Shown piece by piece: positions 7,839 through 16,454 of a DNA stretch of 57,573 nucleotides. The DNA is from Actinomycetota bacterium (GTDB lineage: Bacteria > Actinomycetota > Acidimicrobiia > IMCC26256 > PALSA-555): positions 1-57,573 of the forward strand of contig VGBR01000001.1 in assembly GCA_016870355.1 (NCBI GenBank). Reading direction: 5' to 3'. The notes below the pieces were generated by a model, which saw only the letters and a program-made list of their open reading frames with translations, searched no databases and was not told the origin of the DNA. Made by a program: the position numbers and the translations under genes. Position 1 is the first letter of the stretch. Every line of letters begins with the position of its first letter.

Positions 7839-8739
7839 CCGCGGGCAGAAACGGCCGCAGCCACTCCGGCACGCTCTCGCCCCACGCAACCATCTCGGCG
7901 CTCAAGCGCGCGTTCGGCTCGCGGTAGCGGTCGGTGAGCAGCGTCTTCACTTCGTCCGGCATCGGCACGCGCACGGTGCGACCGTTCAATCGTCGATACA
8001 CGCCGCGCAGGCGCTGCTTCACTCGGTAGTGACGCCGGAGCACGACCTCGAGTCGACGGTTGAGGCGCAACGCCAACCACTGCAGCTGCCGATTGCGATA
8101 CGACGCGGTGCGGTTCTCCGCGGGCAGCGCCACGTTCGAGACCGGTTCGGGCTCGAGGCCCAGGAACTCGGACACGCGCCGCAACGTCGCCTCGGGTTGG
8201 TGCACCAGCTCGTCGAAGTCGACGATCGCAAGCTTCGCTCCGAATGCCTCGTGCCACGCTGGGAGCCAGTCGGCGTAGAAGCCACCGCGCAACCCGAACC
8301 ACCGGTGGTTCTCCGGATCCAAGAAGTCGGCCTCGTCCATCGCGTCCGAATGTGCGAGGTACTCCTCGACGGTCAGCTTCTCGGGGATGCGCAGTCGCGC
8401 CTTCTGCGACGCGAAGAACGAGAGGAACCGGCTGACGGGTTCGCGGAGCACCACGATCACGCGGATGTCACCGAGTGTCTCCTTGAGCGCACCGGCGAGC
8501 GCCCGGCCACCGTAGAAGTAGCGGGGAGACGCTTCGAGCCGGATCGATTGATCGCCTGCTTCGGCGAAGTAGCGCTCATACTCCCCGAGTGGTTCGAGGG
8601 TGGTCCCGTACATCACCGGATGGAAGTAACGGGTCTCCTTCACGAGCGCGGGCGCGACGTCGGGATGTGCCGACAGCGCTCGGAACAACGACGTCGTCCC
8701 GGCCTTCTCGACGCCGACGATGACGGCGTTCGCGAGCAT
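7816..8739 (-). CDS. Sulfotransferase-family protein
   Basis: I start at the ATG at 8739 (MLANAVIVGVEKAGTTSLFR), giving 307 residues; a TTG at 8772 would add 11. The 5'-phosphosulfate-binding loop VGVEKAGTTSLFRAL is at residues 8-22 and the 3'-phosphate motif VVLREPVSRFLSFF lies near residue 100. The middle and C-terminal parts (DFDELVHQPEATLRRVSEFL) match PAPS-dependent sulfotransferases that modify carbohydrates or lipids. It converges with the flippase with a 23-base overlap, so the pair may act on the same surface glycan. The acceptor is unknown. Confidence 0.85.
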   Translation of the reverse strand: MLANAVIVGVEKAGTTSLFRALSAHPDVAPALVKETRYFHPVMYGTTLEPLGEYERYFAEAGDQSIRLEASPRYFYGGRALAGALKETLGDIRVIVVLREPVSRFLSFFASQKARLRIPEKLTVEEYLAHSDAMDEADFLDPENHRWFGLRGGFYADWLPAWHEAFGAKLAIVDFDELVHQPEATLRRVSEFLGLEPEPVSNVALPAENRTASYRNRQLQWLALRLNRRLEVVLRRHYRVKQRLRGVYRRLNGRTVRVPMPDEVKTLLTDRYREPNARLSAEMVAWGESVPEWLRPFLPAASPSRTA

Positions 8740-8823
8740 CGTCACCGATCGTAGGACCCGGCGGACCGGCAAGTGCTTCGCGCTGGCCCGCGGCGCGCTC
8801 CATCGATACTTCGACGCGCGGAG

Positions 8824-10326
8824 TCATTCCTCAGGGTAGGGCTCCAGGATCAGCGGGGGGCGAGGCGGCTGGTTGAAGTCGAACGCCGCGCGCAGGTCGC
8901 CGAGGATGGGTACGTCCTCGCGGACGAGCGGCCGACGGTCCGGACGCCCGTTGGTGCGTGGATCGATGCGCTCCCCGTTCAAGAAGACATCCTCGATGAA
9001 CTTCAGGTACGCGTCGTGGCTGAGGACCTGCTTGTCGATGAAGCCCTGCTTGGCGTACGGGCTGATGACGAGGCCGGGCACGCGGATGCCGTAGCCGTTC
9101 ACGTCCACTTCCGGCGGAGGCATGTGGTCGTAGAAGCCGCCCCAGTCGTCCCAGGACACGAAGATCGCGGTGCTCTCCCACATGTCGCTCTGCATGAGGT
9201 TGTTGATGACCCGCGTGACGTGGGCCTGGCCGTCGCTGACGCGACTGCGGGGGTGCTCACTGACCTTGCCGCTCGGGATGAGCCACGACACGGCGGGCAA
9301 CGTGTTGTTGCGAACCGCGCGGTCGAATGCGCGCATCGACTCGATGTTGCCGAGCTGGTTGTTCTCCTGCACGGTCGTGAAGTACGGCATCGGGTTCCAG
9401 ATGCTCGGTGTGCGCCGGTCCTGCTTCCCTGGCGTGCAGGTGATGGGACCCTCGATCTCGTCACAGTCGGGCTCCTCGCCCGCGAAGACGTAGTACCCCC
9501 ACGACACCTTGGCCCTGTGCAGCAAGTAGGTGATGTCCGTCCAGGCGTAGATCGGATCGCGGAACTCCGGGATGTCCTCTGGATCGACCTTGGGGAAGAG
9601 CTCTCGGAAGCGACCCTCCTGCCAGTTCACCGGCGCGTCTGGTGCGTCACCGTCGGTCACGCACGACATCGGGTTCTCGTTGCGGCAGCGCGCGGACCAG
9701 CCCGAGACCATGTAGAGGTGCGCGGGGAGCGTCCACGAGTTCGACGAAGCAAACATGTGGTCCTGGAGGACGAACTGCTCCGCGTATGTCCAGTAGTTCG
9801 GGATGTCGGCGCGTTCCTTGTACCCGAGGACGTTCATCGGGTTCTTGGAGTTGCGTCCGCAATCAGTGCCGGCGTTGAGGTCGACCATCTGGCGGACGCA
9901 CGGCTGCGCGGCGTCTTGATACGCCTTGAGGTAGCCGTCCATCGCGCCACCGTTCCGGGCCACGACGTAGCCGCGGTAGCTGTGGGGCCCGCCGAAGTTC
10001 CGATCGCGCGGGTCGTGGTACAACACGGCGCACGCGTCGTTGTTGTACGGATCGACCACGCACACGTCGATGTTGCCGGCCGCGTCGCGAGGGAAACCCT
10101 CGGCGCCGGGGAACGTGCCGAAGTAGTGATCGAAGGAGCGGTTCTCTTGCATGATGATCACGATGTGCTCGATCTTCTCGAGCTCGGGAGAGATCGCGAC
10201 TCCCTCGCGTCCGGTGGACTGCACCGGGCGAGTGTCGACGCGTGGAGGTGTCTCGGTGCTCGGCACCGCGACCGCGGAGATCCCGACGACGCCGACGCAG
10301 CACGCGATGAGTCGAAGAGCTCGCAT
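8824..10326 (-). CDS. Secreted phosphoesterase of the phospholipase C / acid phosphatase family
   Basis: The 500-residue product begins with a hydrophobic signal-like segment (MRALRLIACCVGVVGISAVA) lacking a twin-arginine motif. Its core opens with IEHIVIIMQENRSFDHYFGT, the signature of the bacterial phosphoesterase family that includes non-haemolytic phospholipases C and AcpA. Later segments (SSNSWTLPAHLYMVSGWS, FVSWDDWGGFYDHMPPP and VPGLVISPYAKQGFID) are also family hallmarks that provide metal and phosphate ligands. It probably hydrolyses phospholipids or other phosphoesters outside the membrane. It stands alone, with 53 bases to the next minus-strand gene upstream. Confidence 0.9.
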   Translation of the reverse strand: MRALRLIACCVGVVGISAVAVPSTETPPRVDTRPVQSTGREGVAISPELEKIEHIVIIMQENRSFDHYFGTFPGAEGFPRDAAGNIDVCVVDPYNNDACAVLYHDPRDRNFGGPHSYRGYVVARNGGAMDGYLKAYQDAAQPCVRQMVDLNAGTDCGRNSKNPMNVLGYKERADIPNYWTYAEQFVLQDHMFASSNSWTLPAHLYMVSGWSARCRNENPMSCVTDGDAPDAPVNWQEGRFRELFPKVDPEDIPEFRDPIYAWTDITYLLHRAKVSWGYYVFAGEEPDCDEIEGPITCTPGKQDRRTPSIWNPMPYFTTVQENNQLGNIESMRAFDRAVRNNTLPAVSWLIPSGKVSEHPRSRVSDGQAHVTRVINNLMQSDMWESTAIFVSWDDWGGFYDHMPPPEVDVNGYGIRVPGLVISPYAKQGFIDKQVLSHDAYLKFIEDVFLNGERIDPRTNGRPDRRPLVREDVPILGDLRAAFDFNQPPRPPLILEPYPEE

Positions 10327-10379
10327 CAGTTCCTCAACCGGACGGGGTTCCGGAGGACGCTACTCGGCGTGCCCTTGGA

Positions 10380-11096
10380 TTAGACGTTTGCGCACGCGGC
10401 GATGGCGGCATCGGCCGCGGCGTTGACGGCCTTCACCGTGCCCTTGCCGAGCCGCGCGAGGTAGGCGATCTTCCATGGCTTGCGCAGCAAGTACCACGCG
10501 AGCGCTTTGAAGTTCCCCGAGCCGTCCGGTCCCGCCATCTTCAGCACTTCGGGATCCACGGTGTCGTCGTCGCCGCGATCACTGATGCCACGGTACGTAC
10601 TCCATGGCACGCCGCGCGCGTCGCACACGAGCCCGACGGCCGACGTCTCCATATCGACGGCCACGCACCCGTCAGCGATCATCTTCGCGGTCGTCTCGGG
10701 GTCGTATCCGAACTGATCAGAGGTGACGAGCGTGCCGCGCGCGATCGCGCCGCCCAAGGTGTGCGGTCGTGTCTCTCGACCCGTGTCGCCGTGGATCACG
10801 AGCTCCGGGAGGACGAGGTCGCCGATGTCGACGGTCGGACCCATGCCGCCGGCGATGCCCACGACCATGACGTGATCCACCTTGATGCCGTCGAGCAGTC
10901 GCTCGGTCGTCTCCCGCGCGGGTCCGGTGCCGATGCCGGTGATCACCGCGACGACACGCACATCGCCGACGCGCCCCTCGTGGGTGAAGGCGCCGTTGCC
11001 GGCGTCGGTCTTCTCCAGCGGGATCTTCTTCTTCAGCGGTGCGAGCTCGGGCACCATCGGGGCCAGCATCGCCACCGTCTTCGGCGTCTCGGTCAT
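10380..11096 (-). CDS. Nucleoside phosphorylase-like protein (PNP/UDP superfamily, MTA/SAH nucleosidase-like)
   Basis: The 238-residue protein starts MTETPKTVAMLAPMVPELAP and contains VAVITGIGTGPARETTERLL, VVGIAGGMGPTVDIGDLVLPE and CVAVDMETSAVGLVCDARGV. The glycine-rich phosphate/ribose region and the VDMETSAV nucleoside-binding motif are diagnostic of the superfamily. It may cleave a purine nucleoside or a thio-nucleoside such as methylthioadenosine. The C-terminal 50 residues (LRKPWKIAYLARLGKGTVKA) extend past the core. It lies antisense and adjacent to a truncated metallopeptidase start. The exact substrate is not clear. Confidence 0.8.
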   Translation of the reverse strand: MTETPKTVAMLAPMVPELAPLKKKIPLEKTDAGNGAFTHEGRVGDVRVVAVITGIGTGPARETTERLLDGIKVDHVMVVGIAGGMGPTVDIGDLVLPELVIHGDTGRETRPHTLGGAIARGTLVTSDQFGYDPETTAKMIADGCVAVDMETSAVGLVCDARGVPWSTYRGISDRGDDDTVDPEVLKMAGPDGSGNFKALAWYLLRKPWKIAYLARLGKGTVKAVNAAADAAIAACANV

Positions 11097-11175
11097 GGGT
11101 GCAGCATGGCCGGATCAGGGGCACCAGCGCATGACGAGTGCAGGACCCGCTGGGAGAGGGAGAACAACACCCGTG

Positions 11176-11340
11176 GTGAAGTTCAATCGCAAGGCGAAGA
11201 TCGACACGGGCAGCGTTCGCGACCGCCGTGGTGGAGACGGCGGGATGGGCGGCTTCGGCAGCCGCGGCGGCGGGGGCTTCGGTGGCGGTGGGTTCGGCCG
11301 CGGCGGCAGCGGGTTCCCCTTGCCGTTCCGAGCATCCGGG
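11176..11340 (+). pseudogene. 5' remnant of a YpfJ-type neutral zinc metallopeptidase gene
   Basis: A GTG at 11176 opens VKFNRKAKIDTGSVRDRRGG, followed by a glycine-rich run (GGMGGFGSRGGGGFGG). This is the standard N-terminus of the YpfJ/KPN_02809 neutral zinc metallopeptidase family (usual form 'MkfN.kArlDtsqVrDrRG' followed by glycines and one TM helix). After about 55 codons the similarity stops where the convergent amidase gene begins at 11342; the TM helix, HExxH zinc site and the rest of the usual 280-300 residues are absent. The frame stays open to 11493 only as antisense of the amidase. It is a clear truncation. Confidence 0.7.
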
Positions 11341-11341
11341 G

Positions 11342-12781
11342 TCAGGCGGAGGTGGGTGGGCGACGGTCAGCCCAGGGCTTGGCGGCTTCGAGCTGGGATG
11401 CGAGGCGGAGGAGCACGTCCTCTCTTCCGTAGGCGGCGACGAGCTGCACGCCGACCGGCATCCCGTCGTCACCCCAGTGCAGCGGAAGCGTGATCGCCGG
11501 CTGTCCGGTCACGTTGAAGGGCATCGAGAACGCGGTGAGCCCGCCGAGTCGGCCGAGCATCGTGTCGAGCGGCGCTTCTGGACCCAGCTCACCGAGTCGC
11601 GGCGTCGGCGCGGGGACCATCGGCGTCACCAAGATGTCGTTGCCGTCGGCCCACCACTGCGACACGCCGCGTGCGTAGGACTGCGCCGCTTCGATTGCTG
11701 CGACGTACCTCGACGCGGTCACCGACTGCGCCACCTCGGCCTGCATCGCGTTGAACGGCTCGAGCTCTGACAGCTCGATCGTTCGACCCAGTCGTTCGCT
11801 CCACCGGTCGATCTCGCGGCCGACGAAGGTCGGGAAGAGCACCGCGATGCCTTCGCCGAAGCCAGCATCATCCAATGCAGGGATCGCAGTCGGTTCCACG
11901 TCGTGGCCGAGCGACTCCAGCAACGCCGCGGTCTCGCGCACGGCGGTCACCGCGTCGGCGTGCGCGTCGCCCAGCCCGCCGCCGCGTTCGGTGCGAAAGC
12001 CGATGCGCAGTCGTCCGGGATCAGCGCCGACCTCATCCGCGAACGGTCGTAGAGGTGGCGGTGCCGTGTAGGGGTCGCCGACGCCTGGGCCGCAGGTTGC
12101 GTCGAGGACCGCGGCGGTGTCGCGCACCGAGCGCGTCAGCACGTGCTCGTGCGTGGTCATCGCCCAGTACTCACCGAAGTCAGGGCCGAGCGTGGTGCGG
12201 GCGCGACTCGGCTTGAGCCCGACGAGCCCGCACATCGCGGACGGGAAGCGGATCGATCCACCCATGTCGTTGCCGTGTGCGACCGGCACCATCCCCGCGG
12301 CGACTGCGGCACCCGCGCCTCCGCTCGAGCCGCCCGGGGAACGGTCGAGATCCCACGGGTTGTGCGTCTTCCCATAGGCAAGCGGCTCGGTCGTGATTGA
12401 GTGCGCGAGCTCGGGCAGGTTGGTCTTGCCGATGATCACGAAGCCCGCGGCGCGGAACCGCTCCACGAGCCATGTGTCGTGCTCTTCGGTCCAGCCCGCG
12501 TCCTTCAACGCGCGCATCCCGCAGTGGTACGGGTCGCCGGCGGAGTGCGCGACCGCGTCCTTCAACAGGAACGGCACACCGCGGAACGGGCCGTCAGGAA
12601 GCGAGCTGTTCGTGGCTGCATCGACGGCCCTCTCGCTCAGATCGTGGATGACGGCGTTCAGCTGAGGATTGAGCGCCTCGACCCGTCGCAGTGCCGCGTC
12701 GACCAGCTCGCTCGGTGTGACCTCACCGGCTCGCACCAGCTCGGCCTGTGCGGTCCCGTCGAGCCACGCGTAGTCGTCCAC
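11342..12781 (-). CDS. Amidase (amidase signature family)
   Basis: The 479-residue protein carries the full Ser-cisSer-Lys triad context: FLLKD with Lys74, [18 protein letters not shown] with the cis-Ser near residue 153, and [11 protein letters not shown] with the nucleophile Ser176. The C-terminus ([22 protein letters not shown], shown here only in part, ending PWADRRPP) is typical of stand-alone amidases and 6-aminohexanoate-hydrolase-like enzymes. No gatB or gatC is near, so it is unlikely to be the GatCAB subunit. The lytic transglycosylase gene ends 11 bases upstream on the same strand, suggesting co-transcription. Substrate unknown. Confidence 0.88.
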   Translation of the reverse strand: MDDYAWLDGTAQAELVRAGEVTPSELVDAALRRVEALNPQLNAVIHDLSERAVDAATNSSLPDGPFRGVPFLLKDAVAHSAGDPYHCGMRALKDAGWTEEHDTWLVERFRAAGFVIIGKTNLPELAHSITTEPLAYGKTHNPWDLDRSPGGSSGGAGAAVAAGMVPVAHGNDMGGSIRFPSAMCGLVGLKPSRARTTLGPDFGEYWAMTTHEHVLTRSVRDTAAVLDATCGPGVGDPYTAPPPLRPFADEVGADPGRLRIGFRTERGGGLGDAHADAVTAVRETAALLESLGHDVEPTAIPALDDAGFGEGIAVLFPTFVGREIDRWSERLGRTIELSELEPFNAMQAEVAQSVTASRYVAAIEAAQSYARGVSQWWADGNDILVTPMVPAPTPRLGELGPEAPLDTMLGRLGGLTAFSMPFNVTGQPAITLPLHWGDDGMPVGVQLVAAYGREDVLLRLASQLEAAKPWADRRPPTSA

Positions 12782-12792
12782 GACGTGTGTTT

Positions 12793-13434
12793 CTAGTCCG
12801 ACAGAGGATCGAGTGCGCTCCCCGGATCACCTCGCGCGGCGGCTGCGAAGCGCGCACGGATCTCGGCGATGTCGGCGAGGTAGCCCGCGGTGGACTCGCT
12901 CACGCCGTCGTTGCGCACCGACGTCGATCCCTGCGAGTAAGCGGCGAGCGCGAACCGCGTGTCACCGCCGAAGCTCTCGATCTGTGCGCGCAGGTAGCGC
13001 GCCGTCATCTTGATGTTGTCCTGCGGATCTGCAGGGTCGAGCATCGGGTCGCCCAACAGCTCGCCAGCAACGAACGCCGTAGTTGCCGGAAGTAGCTGCC
13101 CGATCCCCACCGCGCCCGATTCCGGGTTGAGCGCTTCGGCTCGCCACCTCGACTCGCGCCAAGCCAGCGCTTGCAGCAGCGCGAGCGGGAGGTCGTTGTC
13201 GCGGGCCGATCGCTCAAAGGCCGGCGCGAGGTAGTGCTTCTCCGGTTCGACGAACGCGGGAAGCACCGCACGGTCCTTCTTCGGCGGGTCGTCACCACCG
13301 ACGAAGCCGATGACGACGAGTGCCAGTGCGCCAATGATGAGGTCGACGACGACGAGGACGCCAACGACGGTGAGGATCCGTCGCCGTCGATCGGGATCAC
13401 GTAGCGGCAGGCGCCCGCCGAACGCGAAGCTCAT
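12793..13434 (-). CDS. Membrane-anchored lytic transglycosylase (SLT domain)
   Basis: A 213-residue protein with a short cytoplasmic arginine-rich N-terminus (RDPDRRRR), one TM helix near residues 20-43 and an extracytoplasmic SLT domain. The domain shows LLQALAWRESRWRAEALNPE with the catalytic Glu in the WRESRW motif, then SGAVGIGQLLPATT and the FALAAYSQGSTSV motif of the goose-lysozyme-like fold. It should cleave peptidoglycan glycan strands. The last codons lie 11 bases before the amidase start, so the two probably share a transcript. Confidence 0.88.
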   Translation of the reverse strand: MSFAFGGRLPLRDPDRRRRILTVVGVLVVVDLIIGALALVVIGFVGGDDPPKKDRAVLPAFVEPEKHYLAPAFERSARDNDLPLALLQALAWRESRWRAEALNPESGAVGIGQLLPATTAFVAGELLGDPMLDPADPQDNIKMTARYLRAQIESFGGDTRFALAAYSQGSTSVRNDGVSESTAGYLADIAEIRARFAAAARGDPGSALDPLSD

Positions 13435-13482
13435 GGGATGTGCTGCCGGCGCCGCGCAATGTGGCGAGCCGGAAGGGAGGCG

Positions 13483-13773
13483 CTAGCCGGCTTTCGCGGC
13501 GCGGAAGGCGCGGGCCAGCATCGGCGTCCTGGTGTCGTCCGCCGCGACGCCCTTGGCGAGCCCGATGCGGGTGGGCGCGTCCTCGCGCATGTCGCGCAGC
13601 TCCCAGTGGACGGGCAGGCGAAGCCGGTCGGCGTGGGCGTGGCACAGATCTCCGGCCGAGCGTCCGTTCTCCTCGTCGAGCGCGCCGAGCCATACGACGC
13701 GCGCGAGTCCGTCGAAGTTGAAGGTTGCCGCGGCCGGCAGGTTGCAAGCCGGCCGAGCGCACATCCTGGCCAT
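13483..13773 (-). CDS. DUF3499 family protein
   Basis: The ATG at 13773 gives 96 residues starting MARMCARPACNLPAAATFNF, which matches the DUF3499 family of actinobacteria. Cysteines in CARPAC and the later DLCHAHADRLRLP form a likely metal-binding pair (Cys-x4-Cys and Cys-x-His-x-His). An upstream frame of 61 codons is open but lacks family character. The function of DUF3499 is unknown. It stands 48 bases from the lytic transglycosylase start and 79 bases downstream of the oxidoreductase stop. Confidence 0.82.
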   Translation of the reverse strand: MARMCARPACNLPAAATFNFDGLARVVWLGALDEENGRSAGDLCHAHADRLRLPVHWELRDMREDAPTRIGLAKGVAADDTRTPMLARAFRAAKAG

Positions 13774-13822
13774 CGTTGGACCGTACCGGTCAGTGGTTGC
13801 GATGCCGCGGATGGTGCCCACT

Positions 13823-13848
13823 TGCGTTGCAACGCCAAACGTCGGCGT
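13823..13848. promoter_or_regulatory. Overlapping inverted repeats upstream of the DUF3499 gene
   Basis: A perfect 12-base palindrome (GCGTTGCAACGC, 13823-13834) overlaps a second inverted repeat (AACGCC, 7-base spacer, GGCGTT, 13830-13848). They lie 50-75 bases before the DUF3499 start, where an operator or terminator could be. No protein is assigned. Confidence 0.25.
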
Positions 13849-13852
13849 TGAT

Positions 13853-15412
13853 TCAATCCGGGGCGTCGCGCAGCGCCAGGTGCGCAGCGTTGGCGCCGCA
13901 GGCACCGTGAACCCCGCCCCCGGGATGGGCCGCGGCCGATGCGAGATACAGGCCACGCACGAAGGTGCGAGCCCCGCCGCGCAACCCGGGCACGGGACGC
14001 AGGAACAGCTGCTGGCGCAACGCGGCGGTGCCCCCGTTGATAGCGCCGCCCACGAGGTTGGGGTCTTGTGTCTCGAAGTGCGTAGGGGTGATCACGGTCC
14101 GTGCCTTCACCAGGGCGCGGAACCCGGGCGCGCGCCGTTCGATCTGCTCTTCCATCCGGTCGGCCATGCGCTGCGCGTCGGCGTCGTCCCACAGTCCGGT
14201 GATCCCGTCGCCGGCATCTCCCATCACCATTTGCGGTACGTGCGTATACGCCCACATCGCCTCGGTGCCTGGCGGTGAGCGCGTCGGATCTGCAGTCGTC
14301 ATCTGGCCGACGATGAGGAACGGTCGTTCCGGCACGAGCCCGCGCTGGATCTGCGCGGAGTAGGTCTCGATGTCGGCGACCGAGTCGCCGACGTGCACGG
14401 TGCCGGCGCGTCCGACCGGCGCTTCTGACCACGGAACTTTCCCGTCGAGCGCCCAATCAACCTTCACGGTCGCGTGGTCCCAACGGAACCGTCGAAGTCC
14501 GCGTCGCACGCGCCACGGCAGGTGCTCACCGTCGAGCAGCTGCTGATACAGCGACGCGGCCGACGTGTCCGCGAGCACGCCGTGACGAACCGCGATCTGC
14601 GTGCCGTCAGCGGTGCGCACGCCAACCGCGTGGCCCTTCTCCACGTCGATCTTGGTGACTGTTGTGTCGCAGCGAATCTCACCCCCCTTGGAGCCAAGGC
14701 GAGCAACGAACGCATCCGTCAGTCGACCCGCGCCACCTTCGGGAACGGGAAACCCGACGTCTTGCGCGAGCGACGCGAGGAGCCAGCCGAAGAGCGCGCC
14801 ACTGCTCGCGTCTGGCGCCAGGTCGGTGTGCATCGTGTTGCCGGCGAGCAGCAACTTGCCGCCCTCGCCGTCGAAGCCACGCATCGCGCGCCGCAACGAC
14901 GAGAGCGCAAACCATGTGAGCCACGGCACGTGCACGTTCGCAACCCATCCGAGCCGGAGCGCGCGGCGCACCGGCGGGAACGGCGACAGCAGCATGTCAA
15001 GGAACGTTGGGCCGAGCTTCTCCCATCGGCGGTACAGCTTTCGCCAGGTGTCACCGTCACCGGTGGCGAACACATCCAGCGACGCCGCGGTCGCATCGAG
15101 ATCGGTGCGGTCGACGAACGCGCATCCGCTGGGCGACGGATGCGCCAGTGGCAGCGGGGGCTGCACCCACGCCAAACCGTGCTCCTCGAGCCGCAGCGCG
15201 CGCAGCACCGGCGACGCGAAGCCCAACGGGTAGAACGAGCTCCCCCAGTCGGCGACGAACCCCGGTGCGACCAGCTCGCCGCTGCGCACGGCGCCACCTG
15301 GCTCCGACTGGGCCTCGAGCACGAGGACCCGCCAGCCGTGGTCGGCGAGCAGGTTCGCGGCCACGAGCCCGTTCGGTCCCGCCCCGATGACGACGGCGTC
15401 ACAGTCAGCCAT
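13853..15412 (-). CDS. FAD-dependent oxidoreductase of the phytoene desaturase-like family
   Basis: I choose the ATG at 15412 (MADCDAVVIGAGPNGLVAAN), giving 519 residues, since the extra 26 residues of the longer frame are not part of the Rossmann fold. GAGPNGLVAANLLADHGWRV with LVLEAQSEPGG is the FAD-binding betaalphabeta motif and its GG continuation; GVLADTSAASLYQQLL and the C-terminal ASAAAHPGGGVHGACG motif match the phytoene dehydrogenase/PYROXD2 group. It is not clearly a carotenoid enzyme, since no crtB or crtE lies nearby. It is divergent from the ABC-importer operon and is related to the flavoprotein that ends that operon. Confidence 0.82.
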   Translation of the reverse strand: MADCDAVVIGAGPNGLVAANLLADHGWRVLVLEAQSEPGGAVRSGELVAPGFVADWGSSFYPLGFASPVLRALRLEEHGLAWVQPPLPLAHPSPSGCAFVDRTDLDATAASLDVFATGDGDTWRKLYRRWEKLGPTFLDMLLSPFPPVRRALRLGWVANVHVPWLTWFALSSLRRAMRGFDGEGGKLLLAGNTMHTDLAPDASSGALFGWLLASLAQDVGFPVPEGGAGRLTDAFVARLGSKGGEIRCDTTVTKIDVEKGHAVGVRTADGTQIAVRHGVLADTSAASLYQQLLDGEHLPWRVRRGLRRFRWDHATVKVDWALDGKVPWSEAPVGRAGTVHVGDSVADIETYSAQIQRGLVPERPFLIVGQMTTADPTRSPPGTEAMWAYTHVPQMVMGDAGDGITGLWDDADAQRMADRMEEQIERRAPGFRALVKARTVITPTHFETQDPNLVGGAINGGTAALRQQLFLRPVPGLRGGARTFVRGLYLASAAAHPGGGVHGACGANAAHLALRDAPD

Positions 15413-15459
15413 GGACGCCCTTCCTTGGTCGGCTCCGCAGGCTCGGCCTCCTGCGACGA

Positions 15460-15479
15460 CGGTCGGCAAAGCCGCCGCC
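15460..15479. repeat. 20-base repeat shared with 30727-30746
   Basis: The bases CGGTCGGCAAAGCCGCCGCC here are the exact reverse complement of 30727-30746. The core GGC-AAA-GCC forms a small hairpin. Similar GGC-loop-GCC hairpins occur at 56703-56727 and 57438-57460. The copy lies between the divergent starts at 15412 and 15588. Confidence 0.5.
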
Positions 15480-15587
15480 GCCGCGAGCATAAGAGCGGCA
15501 CCTCACCCGGACCGGACCCGCCTGCGCACCGCACGAGCGGCGCAGTAGGTTTCCAGCGTTCCGAGTGGACGATCGAAGGGGGATGAC

Positions 15588-16358
15588 GTGCGCAAGGTAC
15601 TGATCGGTGTCGGCGCGGTCTTGTTGGGTCTCGTCGTGGCCGTCCCGGCGGGTGCACAGGGGAAGGGTCCGCTCAAGGTCGCGACCGACCTCCCGGCGCC
15701 GGGCTTCTGGAACGGTGAGACACCCGACAATGTCGACGGGGGCTTCGAGTACGACATGGCCCTCGAGATCGCCGACCGACTGGGCTACGACGGGATCGAG
15801 GTGTCGGATGTCTCGTTCGACGCGCTCGTGGCCGGCCAGCTCTCGGGGTTCGACATCGCGTTGTCGCAGGTGACCATCACCGAGGAACGCGGGGAGGTCG
15901 TCGACTTCACCACCCCGTACTTCGCGTCTGATCAGGGCGTCCTCGTACTCAAGGGCACCAAGGTCACCGAGAGGAACGCCAAGAAGCTCCAGTGGGGTGT
16001 GCAGCGCGCGACGACGGCTCAGTTCTTCCTCAAGGACGTGCTGAAGCCGAAGAAGAAGGTGCGCACCTACAAGCAGACCGTCGACTTGTTCGCAGCTCTG
16101 CGAGCGAAGCAGATCGATGCGGTGCTGTTGGACACTGCGATCGTGCTCGAGCAAGCGGCGGCGTCGAACGGCAAGCTCAAGGTCGTCGCGCAATACGCCA
16201 CCGGTGAGGAATACGGTGGCATCCTCGTCCAGGATTCCCCGTTGCTCACGGACATCGACGCCGTGATCAGTGCGCTCAAGGACGAAGGGTTCCTCAACGA
16301 CCTCACGGCCGAGTACTTGGGCGGCGACCCGTCCACGGTGAAGTTCATCGAGCCCTGA
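15588..16358 (+). CDS. Amino-acid-type ABC transporter substrate-binding protein
   Basis: The GTG start is preceded by GAAGGGGGATGAC, a good ribosome binding site. The 256-residue product has a signal peptide (MRKVLIGVGAVLLGLVVAVP, cleaved near AGAQG) and then the SBP family 3 fold: LKVATDLPAPGFW, GFEYDMALEIADRLGY, DIALSQVTITEERGEVVDF and TTPYFASDQGVLVL. There is no lipobox, so it may stay as a free periplasmic or wall-trapped protein, which is unusual for a Gram-positive relative. It is the first gene of an operon with permease, ATPase, Rieske oxygenase and flavoprotein. The ligand is probably an amino acid or a small amine-like compound, inferred from family and neighbours. Confidence 0.88.
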   Translation: MRKVLIGVGAVLLGLVVAVPAGAQGKGPLKVATDLPAPGFWNGETPDNVDGGFEYDMALEIADRLGYDGIEVSDVSFDALVAGQLSGFDIALSQVTITEERGEVVDFTTPYFASDQGVLVLKGTKVTERNAKKLQWGVQRATTAQFFLKDVLKPKKKVRTYKQTVDLFAALRAKQIDAVLLDTAIVLEQAAASNGKLKVVAQYATGEEYGGILVQDSPLLTDIDAVISALKDEGFLNDLTAEYLGGDPSTVKFIEP

Positions 16359-16380
16359 TCGCACCGCGGTCTGGATGTCG

Positions 16381-16412
16381 TGAGGGGTCCGGCGAGCGCT
16401 GGACCCCTCACA
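16381..16412 (+). terminator. Strong hairpin between substrate-binding and permease genes
   Basis: A perfect 11-base stem GTGAGGGGTCC / GGACCCCTCAC encloses a 10-base loop, 22 bases after the binding-protein stop. No T tract follows. In ABC operons such intercistronic hairpins often stabilise the binding-protein mRNA or partly terminate, so that it is made in excess over the membrane part; that role is inferred. Confidence 0.6.
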
Positions 16413-16454
16413 CGTCCTCGGGTCTGACATCGCGCGCACGAGCGTTGGGGTGAT

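Noticed and set aside
13853-15412. A carotenoid desaturase (crtI) assignment for the flavoprotein.
   Set aside because: The family is broad and no phytoene synthase or other carotenoid genes are in the window, so a specific CrtI role cannot be claimed.
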